Origin: Corydoras sp. C115
Taxonomy: Eukaryota; Chordata; Actinopteri; Siluriformes; Callichthyidae
Assembly (NCBI GenBank): GCA_019802505.1
Contig: JAFMOC010000006.1
Span: 2,541,501 to 2,605,500, forward strand
Direction of reading: 5' to 3'
Length of the DNA: 64,000 nt
The notes under the pieces are model-generated. The model was not told where the DNA came from. It worked only from the letters and a program-made list of their open reading frames with translations, and made no database searches. Shown piece after piece: positions 23,660-35,174 of this stretch (its first letter is position 1; the number at the start of each line of letters is the position of its first letter). Both the position numbers and the translations under genes were made by a program.

Positions 23660-25303
23660 TTATTATACATTTACATTTACATTTAGTAATTTAGCAGACG
23701 CTTTTATCCAAAGCGACTTACAAATGAGAACACCACAAGTCAGTAGTTATGGAGAAAACCAACTATACTGTAGGTTCATCAAACCTGATTGTTATTCGAA
23801 GCTGCGCCCCCCCCCCCCTTTTTTATTTTATTTTTTATTTTTTATAACAGGTATTTTTAAATAGATGCGTCTTAAGTAGTTTTTAAAACTGTTTAGAGAT
23901 TCTTATGGGAAGCTCCTCAGTGGTGAACGCCACAGTGAGAATTAGTGTGAGGTGGAATCGCCAGGCGACAATCCTCACTGGAGCGAAGTGAACGAGTCGG
24001 AGTGTATTTTGAAAAGATAGAGTGAAGGTAAGAGGGGGAAGATCCAGAAATGGTTCTGTATGCCAGAGTCAGCGACTTGTACTGAATGCGAGCAGCTACA
24101 GGAAGCCAATGGAGGGAAGTGAGTAATGGAGTGACGTGAGTTCGCTTGGGCTGGTTAAACACGAGTCGGGCTGCAGAGTTTTGAATTAGTTGAAGAGGTC
24201 TGATGGTGGAAGTTGGGATACCGGCAAGTAGTGCATTACAATAATCAAGCCGGGATAAGACTAGGGCTTGAACAAGCAGTTGGGTAGCATGTTCAGTCAG
24301 AAAGGGTCTGATCTTCCTTATGTTATAAAGAAGGAATCTACAAGAACGGGCGGTTTTGATCACATGATCAGAGAGATTAAGGTGGGAGTCTATTGTGAAC
24401 CCAAGGTTCCGGACTGAATCAGTTGGGGAGATTGTGGAGCCATCAATTTGGAAGGTCAGGTTGTGATGGATTGAGGGTTTAGCTGGGATAATGAGAAGCT
24501 CTGTTTTTTCTAAGTTTAATTTGAGATGACGGGCCTTCATCCAGACAGATATGTCGGAGAGGCATGCAGATACCCGATTTGAGATGGTGGTGTCATCAGG
24601 GGCAAAAGACAGATGAAGTTGAGTGTCATCAGCATAGCAGTGGTAAGAGAAACCATGCGCCTGGATGACTGTGCTCAGTGATGTCATGTAAAGAGAGAAG
24701 AGGAGAGGACCAAGTACAGAGCCCTGAGGCACACCAGTGCGTACTTGGTGAGAGTTAGAGATCTCCCCATTCCATGACACTTTGAAGGTCCTTCCTGTGA
24801 GATAGGATCGGAACCATTCAAGTGTCGTATCAGAAAAGCCTAATTCAGCTAGAGTGGACAGTAGAATCTGATGATTTACTGTATCAAAAGCTGCAGAAAG
24901 GTCTAAAATGAGGACCGAGGATTGAGATTTGGCTTTGGCAGATTTAAGTGAGTCAATCACAGAGAGTAATGCTGTCTCCGTGGAGTGACCACATCTAAAA
25001 CCGGATTGATTGGGATCAAGGAGATTATTCTGATTAAGAAATTTGGAGACCTGTGTGGATACCACCCGTTCAAGTGTTTTAGACAGGAAAGGTAAAAGAG
25101 AAACAGGTCTGTAGCTCTCGACCAAATTTGGGTTGAGCGTAGGTTTTTTGAGTAGGGGTTTGACTATGGCTTGTTTAAAACAATTTGGAAAAGTCCCTGA
25201 CGTGAGAGAGGAGTTAATGATGTGTGTGAGAGCTGGTGTGATGGAGAAGGCAATGGATTGAAGAAGGTGGGATGGGATGGAATCAAGGGGGCAAGTAATT
25301 GGG
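23660..25303 (-). mobile_element. L2-type LINE, 5' truncated, with long RT frame
   Basis: A 402-residue frame (25125-23917) carries reverse transcriptase motifs in order: YRPVSLLPFLSK, DLSAAFDTVNH (motif A), RTGVPQGSVLGPLLFS (motif B) and YADDTQLHL (catalytic YADD). A C-terminal region follows with RLDYCNALLAG and HVTPLLTSLHWLPV. The 3' end is typical of fish L2: AAGCGTCTGCTAAATTACTA followed by ATGTAAATGTAAATG. Coding-like sequence extends upstream to about 25300. Endonuclease and ORF1 are missing. The RT domain is unusually well kept for a truncated copy. Confidence 0.9.
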
Positions 25304-25309
25304 TTACTG

Positions 25310-25454
25310 GGTTATTATCCTCCGCTTTATTCCCTCCATGCCCATCCAGAGAACGTTTCGGGCGCTGGGCAAATACACCCCTTTTTTGGAACCTAACACA
25401 GAACAGGGTGCTATTCTATCGCTGGTCACACACTCACTCACCCAGACATGCATA

Positions 25455-25485
<31 letters not shown>

Positions 25486-25556
25486 TGGGCGGTCGGGGGT
25501 CAATTTGGAGCATTTCATTTACCTTGAATCCATGTTTTTGACTGAGGGAGGATGTA
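25310..25556 (-). mobile_element. Truncated SINE with (CA)n
   Basis: Tail and middle of the SINE (CTCCATGCCCATCCAGAG, AACGTTTCGGGCGCTGGG), with an expanded (CA)n at 25457-25485. The head is missing beyond GACTGAGGGAGGAT. Confidence 0.75.
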
Positions 25557-25599
25557 TCTTATCTTAAGAAACTTTTATGAGATCTCACAACACACACTC

Positions 25600-26090
25600 A
25601 CACACATCACAGTGCTAATTCACCGGACCTAAACCCCATTAAGAATCTATGGGGTATTATTTGTTGTTGGGTCTGGTGCCCCTCATTTCCCTCTTGAGTA
25701 TACCCCATAGATTCTCACTGGGGTGGTAAGGTCCGGCGAGTAGGCTGGTCAGTCAAGCAGTGTGATGGCATGGGCATCAAATCAAGTGCCATTACATGGG
25801 CATCAAACTGGTGCTTCTGGTGGCATGGGCGTGGGCAGGGGCCAGGTCCTGCAGGAAGATAAAATCTTCATCTCCATACAGATCCTCAGCAGAAAGAATC
25901 ATGAAGTCCTCTGAAACATCAACCTCTGTTAGACTGTTGTGCTGACCTTGGCTTTAAGAAACCAGAGTTTACCAACACCTGCACCAGACATTGCACCACA
26001 AATCATGACTGCCTGTGGATATTTCACACTGGACCTCAAGCAGTTTGGCTTCTGTTCCTCACCTCTACTGTTTAGAGTTTAAAACATGTA
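25600..26090 (+). pseudogene. Rearranged Tc1/mariner transposase remnant
   Basis: CCGGACCTAAACCCCATTAAG encodes the PDLNPI motif near the third catalytic residue. The following TCTATGGGGTATT is repeated inverted at about 25695 (ACCCCATAGATTCTCA), so the piece is folded back on itself. CTGGACCTCAAGCAGTTTGG near 26040 is a phrase of fish DNA-transposon copies. Non-functional. Confidence 0.5.
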
Positions 26091-26265
26091 TAATGCCCTG
26101 CAAAATATGGAATGATTTCTCCACAGTATTCTAATAATTTGAATTCCTGTTTTCGTGGATTTCATGACCTTAAAAACAAACAAATAAATACATGAAATCG
26201 TTTAAATTATCGGCCCTGAATCTATAATCTATAAATGTGTAACTTTTTAAATTTTAATATATATA

Positions 26266-26617
26266 TTCATTCATTCATTATCTTTTGCTTTATCCTATGT
26301 CAGGGTCGTGCGGAGGGGGGGGGGGTTCCCCATGCCCATCCAGGGGAGAATGTTTCAGGCGCCGCTGGGCAGATACCCCCAGGACAGGACGCCAATCCAT
26401 CGCTGGGTACACACTCACTCACACAGACACACTCTATATGGGGCAATTTGGAGAACTCAATTGACTTGATTCATGTTTTTGGACTGTGGGAGGAAATCGG
26501 AGAACCCGGAGGAAACCCACGCGGACACGGGGAGAACATGGAAATTCTACCCAGATGGGGATTCGAACCTAGCGCTGAGAGGCGAACATGCTAACCACTA
26601 AGCCACCGTGCTGCCCG
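26266..26617 (-). mobile_element. Mermaid/DANA-like SINE, full length, left arm of inverted pair
   Basis: Minus-strand copy with its tail at the left and the GGCAGCACGGTGG head at the right. AATATATATA flanks it. Confidence 0.9.
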
Positions 26618-26700
<83 letters not shown>

Positions 26701-26777
26701 TATATATATAGATATAGATAGATAGATAGATAGATAGATATATATATATATAGATAGATAGATAGATATATAGATAG
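26618..26777. repeat. (TA)n and (GATA)n block
   Basis: About 80 bases of pure TA, then mixed TA and GATA. It separates two SINEs in opposite orientation. Confidence 0.95.
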
Positions 26778-27114
26778 GTGGCTTAGTGGTTAGCACGTTC
26801 GCCTCTCAGCACTAGGGATTCCCGGTTCGAATCCCCATCTGGGTGGAGTTTCCATGTTCTCTCCGTGTCCGCGTGGGTTTCCTCCGGGTTCTCCGGTTTC
26901 CTCCCACAGTCCAAAAACATGGATCAAGTTAATTGAGTTCTCTAAATTGCCCCATATAGAGTGTGTTTGAGTGTGTGAGTGTGTACCCAGCGATGGATTG
27001 GCGCCCTGTCCTGGGTCTATCTGCCCAGCGCCCGAGACGTTCTCCCCTGTATGGGCATGGGGAACCCCACCGCGACCCTAATAGAGGATAAAGCGGGAGA
27101 TAATGAATGAATGA

Positions 27115-27117
<3 letters not shown>
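26778..27117 (+). mobile_element. SINE, right arm of inverted pair
   Basis: Plus-strand copy that begins directly at GGTGGCTTAGTGG (the first bases of the head are absent) and ends with ATGAATGAATAGATAG. Confidence 0.88.

Positions 27118-27175
<58 letters not shown>
27113..27175. repeat. (GATA)n microsatellite
   Basis: About 15 perfect GATA units directly after the SINE tail. The frames here are not genes. Confidence 0.95.
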
Positions 27176-27599
27176 CATTATGGATATATGACATTATGGA
27201 TATGTCGGCTTGTAATTGTAACATGTTAAAACTGAAATACAGATATCTGAAATTGAATTTGAATGGAGGTCTATGGCACAAGCTTACTTGTAGAAATCTA
27301 CAATGAACTTTTTTACTAGTGGAAATTGAATTGTTGATATCAAGAATGAACATTGTTACTAGTAAGAAATGAATTGTAGATATCTTTAATTACAATTGTT
27401 ACTAGTCAAAATGACATTATGGATATGTTGACTTGCAATTCTAACTAGTAAAAATATAATTTTAGATATCTATAATTGCCATTACCGCTACTTATTAAAT
27501 GTTAAAACGGCTTGCCATAGATAGGAACCTTGTAGAATTGTTTTATTTCATGGGGACAGAACAGCAGCGTTGTGTATATTACGGTAGTTTCACGGCACT

Positions 27600-27691
27600 C
27601 ATGGTGGCCGCTGTCGTTGGTACAAAATTGGTCACGTGGTTAGAACAGACCAATGCGCGTAGTTTTAGTCGCCTCGCGGTTTTTGTTTAAA
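27600..27691 (+). promoter_or_regulatory. Probable bub1b core promoter
   Basis: Inverted CCAAT (ATTGG) at 27627-27631, an E-box CACGTG at 27633-27638, direct CCAAT at 27650-27654, and TTTAAA at 27686-27691, a variant of the CHR element. Paired NF-Y boxes followed by a CHR-like element are typical of genes expressed in G2/M, which fits a spindle-checkpoint gene. There is no TATA box. Position before a splice donor supports this, but the transcription start is inferred. Confidence 0.5.
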
Positions 27692-27735
27692 TCTGCAGAG
27701 AAAGGAGGAAGGAGTGCGCTGGAGACTAATAAACG
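27692..27735 (+). other. bub1b: Candidate non-coding first exon of bub1b
   Basis: GAGAAAGGAGGAAGGAGTGCGC leads to AATAAACG|GTAAAATAG, an acceptable donor at 27736. The next acceptor is TTAACAG at 28537, so exon 2 would carry 29 bases of 5' UTR before the ATG. The left edge is a guess. Confidence 0.45.
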
Positions 27736-28566
27736 GTAAAATAGGCTTTCCCTCATGAAGCGTATATTAATGATATAAACTGACTTTTATCTCGTATTCA
27801 AAAAACATTCGGTGTCTTTCGATATAGCTAGCTGATATTTTGCTCGTCATGTTTGCTTTCATGTAAGGACAGCAAAAGCTAACCCCGTTAAACAGCGCTG
27901 TTTTTAACTTTACAACGACAACTGTCGTTTAACTTAAGTAAACAAATATACTCGCGCAAAACTGCACAAGCTTTCTTTCTCAATACGTATTTGAAGGTTA
28001 TTTCATGAACATATGAATGAGAAGAACAAACGAAATGACACAATGGTGTTTCCCCTGTATCCTAGATACAATATTTAAAAAAATGCAAATAAATTCATCG
28101 TGTATGTTTGTGTGTTTTGCCCGATATAGCCAAGGTCTCCAAACAAAGCTCTTCCTTATACTTGCTATTTTCTAGTTTTTGCTTGCAGACACAATGACGT
28201 TTGTGCAATAAATTAACTATAGCATTCAAATTTCAGCCTCTAATCATCAGTGTGCATGGTATTATTATTTAGGTAGCTGTCTATCGGTTTGATGGAAGAC
28301 AGAACTGAAAAACATTGATCTTTATTTAACTTTTATTTATGGTACAGAATACAGTGACATAACAATAAATGCATTTACATCAGACATAAGCTTATATTTA
28401 GAAGTTTTATTTCCTCATGGCTACTGCAGTATGAATGTGTTTACCCTCTCAAGTTCCTAAATTGTATGTTTTAACACTGAATAAAAATGTTTTATGTCCT
28501 ATGTAATGCATAAACTATGGGTAATTTATTTTAACAGCATTTGCAGTGAATTGGTGTCAAACAACA

Positions 28567-31500
28567 ATGGCAGAGGGTGAAGCAGACTGGGAGTTATGCA
28601 AGGAGAATATCCAGCCTCTAAAACGTGGTCGGGCTATCTCTGCACTGCACCAAGCCCTCAGCCAGCAACAAGAGGGCTGTAGTACTGCTGTTAACAAACA
28701 AAAACAGTAGGTTTTTGCTTATTCTTGTTCATTTAACTCATAAATTGTGAAATGTTTTAATCCACCAGCAGGCAGCACAGTAGTAAGTGTTTTCATTTTG
28801 GAAAAAGGCCATTGATACTGTTCAGACCCAGGCTGTGGTACAATTTTAGAGACATTGCATAGGGGAAGGGGAAAATTTGTTACTACATGTAACCAACATG
28901 GTGACCACCTTAAATGCCATCATGTTGAATTGGACACTCAAGGATAAGTCCCCCATTGAGCCTAGGTTCTCCCAAAGTTTCTTCCCAAAAAAGAAGAAAC
29001 TTTTTTTTTTTTTTTCTTTCATTCTTGCCACTGTCACGTCGGCTTTCTCTATAGGGATTCAGGTTTGTAACACTGTAAAGCTGCTTTGTGACAATGTACT
29101 GTTGTAAGAAGCACTATATAAATAAAATACTTGAACTTAAATTTCACTATCTAGGTGTTTGACAACGAATTGGTATATAATTTTACCAATTTATTATATA
29201 AAATGAATTAAATTAATTCAAAGCGATAGTGCCCCACAGTATTTGTTAATGGCTTTTGTCATAGGGGTCCTTTTAATGATTTAACCTATTAAAGTTTCTA
29301 TGGCCTGGGGAGTCATATCGAGAAACTTGAAGATTCAAAGTTTTCGTTTAAAGACACTCATTCTGTACCCCTTTTTATTTGGAAATTAATTTAAATTCAG
29401 AATAGTAGTTTTTAAGATTGCTTCCATGTCAGTGACTTGGTCTAACAGGTTTACCTCTTCGTCCACAGCTTGTGTTTAAAATTGGATCCCTGTCTGCTTA
29501 ACTGTTTTCTTTTGATACACCTTGTCTTTTTAATTATTTTTTTATATACCAATATTATATCTGGAGGAGTGTTAATGATTCCTATCACAGACTGTAGGTT
29601 GTGTGTTTTGATCATTCCAATGATAAAGGCATAGTGGTATTAGAAGATTTCTGAGTGACACAGTAATGCATTGTGTGGACCCTCTTCCTTTAAAGTTCAG
29701 ACTTGGAAGGTCAGCTCATGAGTGGTGTCTCCAGGTGATGGAAGGACACTTGAATCTCCTTCAGGAGCCGCTGGGTTCTTGCTGACATTTAATGATATGA
29801 CATAATGCTTCTGTGTGCACCCTGCATTTGCACCTTTTTCTTTATATTTATTAAACATAATATAAAAACATAATAGATATTCTGTAATATTATCTGTTAT
29901 TATTATTGAGAAATGCACTCTGTTTGTAATGTGTTCTGGGAAATTTGACAGCACAGGTCACAAATCCAAAATTCAAGGGTACTTGTGTATTTGGTCTGTA
30001 ATTAACAAAATATGAACATTGATATGAAGGGGGTACTTAAGCTGTTAATCCTGACCAAGTCCACGGAAGTGTACAATATGACACATATTTTACATTATAC
30101 AAATCACAAGGCACACAAACCAAACAAAAATGTCACAAAGTATTTTTGTTAAAAGATAATGAAAATTTAGTCTCTGTTCACTTACCCAGTATGAAATCTA
30201 GGCCTGTTAAGTTGTACATAAAGCTTATATTGCAGATATTGACAAATGGCACACTTTTGCGATAACAGATTTGTATTGCCCTCTTGTGGAAGAGAATGTT
30301 CTGCTTTCTCAACACGCCGCTCGGTTAGAGTACCCCTCAGGTAAAACTGGACATCAGGTGAAATGGCACCTCTCTCAAGCTCTGTTTAATCAAGAGAGAT
30401 GATCTGATCAGCTGAGACCTGTTGCACCACTACTGTTATGGCATACAATGTTAGTGAAACATATTTCAGGTTTTGGTTGTCAAATGTCTTCTTATTCAAT
30501 GAGAAAAAAATATCTAACTGCCCTTTCTTATTTTCAGGGCATTTGAATCAGAGCTGCGCATGTACGATGGAGATGATCCTCTTGATGTTTGGGATAGGTA
30601 AGTTAAACTGTTCTTATAGTCTCAGAGTTTAAAACATCATTGTCTTTTTTATTTGTTGATACCTGCAGCTACAGGTTTACTAGTATTGTTTTTATTCATA
30701 AAAATCAGTATTGATGTTCATACTAGACACAGTATTTTATTTTATTATTTTGAATTGTGTTAAGAACATGTGAGTATTTCTATTTGAATGTCTGCTACCA
30801 AACAATTTAATTTCAATCACATATTTGTAATCTGTGTAATTGGATTGCATTTATTCAGATGGTAATTGATTTTGAGTTTGATGTTACAGGTAAAATAAAT
30901 ATAATTGATTTAATTTGTTTTCGAAGGTACATAAAATGGACCGAACAGACATATCCACAGGGTGGAAAGGAGAGTGGATTAACTCTTCTTTTGGAAAGAG
31001 CAGTCACAAAGTTTACTGAAGCAAAGCAGTACCACAACGATTCACGTTACATTGATCTCTGGATTAAATTCGTAAGTACTATATTCTCATCATTAGTAAA
31101 TCTTGCAACCTGCTGTGTAACACTTGTAAATCGTCTCTGTTAAACTTTAGGCAGAAGGCTGTTCAGACCCGTTAGATGTCTACAAGTACATGCAAGCACA
31201 GGGAATTGGGACAATTGAAGCTTCGTTTTACATAGCCTGGTCTGAGGAATATGAGAAAAGGGGAAACTCACGGATGGCTGATCGTATTTTTCAAGAAGGT
31301 TTAAAGTGTGGGGCTGAACCACTTGATCGACTGCAACAATTTCACAAGTATTCATTTGAATAGTGATTTATTTACAGTATTTTACAAATGGCACTTAATT
31401 TTTCATTCATTCATTTATAATCTTCCACTTAATCCTCTACTATGGTCATGGGGTGTTCCCCATGCTCATTCAGGGAATAAAGTTTCGGGCGCTGAGCAGA

Positions 31501-32655
31501 AACACCCAGGAAAGGGTGCCAGTCAATTGCTGGGCACACACGCTCACACAATCACACACACTCTATATGGGGCAATTTAGAGTATTCAATTTAACTTGAA
31601 TCCATGTTAAGTAAAAATGCTGAATAATTTATGCAGACTAATAAAGTACTCATTGACAATACATTTTTATAGTATAAAACATTTTCTGGCAATGTGTCAA
31701 ACTGGAAAACATTGGATGTTTTTGTTCTTAAAAAAAAAAGTAAAAATGTAGAGTCGAGCACATTCTCTTGCTGCAAGTGCCCATGTCTGCATGCGCCCTT
31801 GCATGTGTTTGTTATACATGACTGTATAACAAACACATGTTTACTTATTACTTAGTTTACATATTACTTATGTTTATTTAAGGGGCAAATAAAATGGTTT
31901 TAATTATAGATTATGTAGTATGGTATCATGTATTGGGGTGGCTTAATGGTTAGCATGTTTGCCTCTCAGCACTAGGGGTTAGAATCCTAATCTGAGTTTC
32001 CATGTTCTCCCCGTGGTTTTCCTGCGGGTTCCCCGGTTTCTTCCCACAGTCCAAAAACATTAAGGTCAATTGAATTCTCCAAATTACCCCATATAGAGTG
32101 TGTGTGTCTGTGTGAGTGAGTGTGTGCCCAGTGATAGATTGGCACCCTGTCCTGGGTGTCTTGGCCCATCGCCCAAAACGTTCTCTCATGAATGGGGAAC
32201 CACCTGTGACCCTAGTAGAGGATAAAGTGGAAGATAATGGATAGATGGATGGTATCATGTATTGTGTTAATTGTTTTTTCTTTACTAATTTATTAAAGTT
32301 TAAAAATACTTTGCTTTGTTGCTATGTCTGCTGGGATATTCAATTAAAATGTTCAATAAATATTTTTTAATAGCATAAAACATTTTTTTCCTCTTTGAAA
32401 ACAAATACAAATATGTAATACATGCAATGCAAATGTGTGCGATTACAATTGTTTAGGACCGTAAATTAAGCTTTGTATTTTTTTCTGTACAGGGCTTTAC
32501 AGGCACGTGTTTGTAGACAGATGATGAGCTCAGTTGTTGAAGAAGAAAAGGACGAAGAACCTCAGCGGACTTCTCTGGTAGAACTAAAAGCAAAAGGGAA
32601 AAAAAAAGCTGTTGTTCCCATCAACCGTGTGACTGCATCCATTGGCTGTAAATAT

Positions 32656-32693
<38 letters not shown>

Positions 32694-35091
32694 GCATCAT
32701 GTGTTGGTGGTTGTACAAATAGCATAAATCATGCTTTATTGCAATTCATAATGCAGACTGCAATTAGAAAAGATTGGTGTTAATATAATGACTTACAGAT
32801 CATTGTAATCAATCACAGCAGATCCAAATGAATCTGTGTAAAACCTTTGTTTTTTGTCTGTAGATAGTTCTCCTTAAAATATTAGGACCAGAGCAGCCAG
32901 TTTGGTAGCTATGATTTGTAAACTAAAGGCATCTAAATTGAAATGATGAATCCAGAAGATTACAAAAACATTTTACCTGCCATTTTATAGAGACGGGCAT
33001 CCAGTTTAATTGGTATCTTTATATTATGTAGAAAGTCTGTAGTCTAAAATATGGTGCCAGCTAAATAAAATACTTTCTCTGTAGGTAAGTTTGACCTTTT
33101 TTAATAACCTGAACATAAGTTATTTGACAATGTGTAACATCTAATTAAAAAAGAAACTGAAAAAGAAACAAAACAAACAAATGTAAATCCTTTTACTCAC
33201 CTACAGACAAGGTGGCAGAAACTAAAGCCTAAAATTTTAAACTAATATTCTATTTTTTTTTATCTCAATTTTTATGAGAAATATGGCAATAATTAATTAT
33301 ATCAACATTTACCAGTTATTTCTTATGAAATGTTTGATCGTGTACGATCAATTTTAAAAAATGCATTTAAATAATAACCAGTTTCACTGCTAGTTGTGCT
33401 ACATACTGTATTATTGAAAATTTACACATAACCATAGGAAAATAAGTTTAATAAATGTTTTTTTAAGTCTGTGGTGTCACAGTGATGCAGTAATTCCTCA
33501 GCAATAAGGTCCCTGGTGGGTCCTGTTTGGAGTATGCATATTTTACTCATGGGTTTTCTCCAGAAAATCACAACATTTAAATCTGTCCATTGCTTATAAC
33601 CTGTCCATTAACTGCACTCTTTATTTAAAAAATATGCCCATGTAAGTCTTCTTCTCGTATCAGGGAAAACAACAAACAAAGCAGGTTTAATTCACTGGCA
33701 GGCTAAGAGTTAGGACTCTAAAAGTTTGTATTATTTATTTTTTTTTTTGGAACAGACCAAATGACTGTTCCAAAAGTGCCTTGTGTGTAGGCAAGTGCAC
33801 TTTTGGTCTTCTGCTGGTGTTCCAGCAGAGTGACTATTGTCTTGGGTGAAATCTAGATTTTTTTTTTTGCAGTCCACAAAAATGTGTTACTAGAGCTTGA
33901 TCATTTTATTGAATGTTAACCACTAATTGCTTTGATTTCGACAGACTCTCGTGGTTTGCAGTTTAATCAACAATTTGGCTCAACCCAGAACAGTCAGCTC
34001 ATTATATTTGATGAGAATAAAGAACACTTTGACCGTCCAGAGATCAAACCTGAAAGTTGGCCCGCTCCCCCAACAGCTAGAGCCAAAGAGAACGAACAAA
34101 AAACAGACAAATGGACCAATGTAAAGGTACAGACAAAAACCAATTTCCTTGAAATGCTCAATTACAATCTTTAATATCTGGTCAATTATTCTTTCTTGTC
34201 CATATTTTAAAATGTAATAATTGTTTGTTTCCCCTTTATCAGGTGCCGCAAAAATCCAGGTTTGGTAATACAACTATTGTGGTTCCTCCACCAATGCCCA
34301 ATTTCCAGCCCTACGTGGAGGAGAGTGAACAGCCTCCTGCTGTGTGAGTGTTTTATGGTTGATTATTCTTTGTCTTTACACTTCTGTTCTTATCTACTAG
34401 TAGAGTCATTCACTTGAGCATTATTGACATTTTAAGTTGCTCTGCTTTTGGAGATACAACTATTTCCACTAATTATTTTCACTATTCAGAGTAAGCTTTC
34501 AAAAAGACTTTGCAATGTGTCTTAGGGAATTATTGCTCAAACATTTGTGAAGTCAAACAATGGTGTTGGATGAGAGGGTTTGGCTTGCGCTGGGTTTGCT
34601 AGTGCCAAAGGTCTTTGATGGGTAAAGGTCATCAAATCGTGCATTGTTGTAATAATTTATTCGCACTAATGCACACACTCTCGTGCCTGATTGCTTTATT
34701 ATAATTTCATTAGTAATCAGACACAAGATGGCATGTATTATTGTGAATAAATTATTACGTGAAAAAGTGGTGCTGTAAGTTACACCTCTTTCCTGTAATT
34801 TATTCACGATAATGCACAACCTCGCATTCCTTATTACTTTTATAAGATGGTTATGAAAACACTACATAAAAAACAAGGTCTATTCATTAACTTCTTTATT
34901 TAAAACACAATTAATAATGAACTTGATTTCCGTGATGTAATCTAAACCTATTTTTAAAGTGATTGCTGAGCAACAGCTGATGCTCAACGAGAAATGGCTC
35001 ACTGTTTATATTAATCTGTATAGTTCCATTAATGCAGTGATTCTCAATTATTTTCTGTTAAGCCCCCCTAGGAAGAAGAAAACATTTTGCG

Positions 35092-35174
<83 letters not shown>

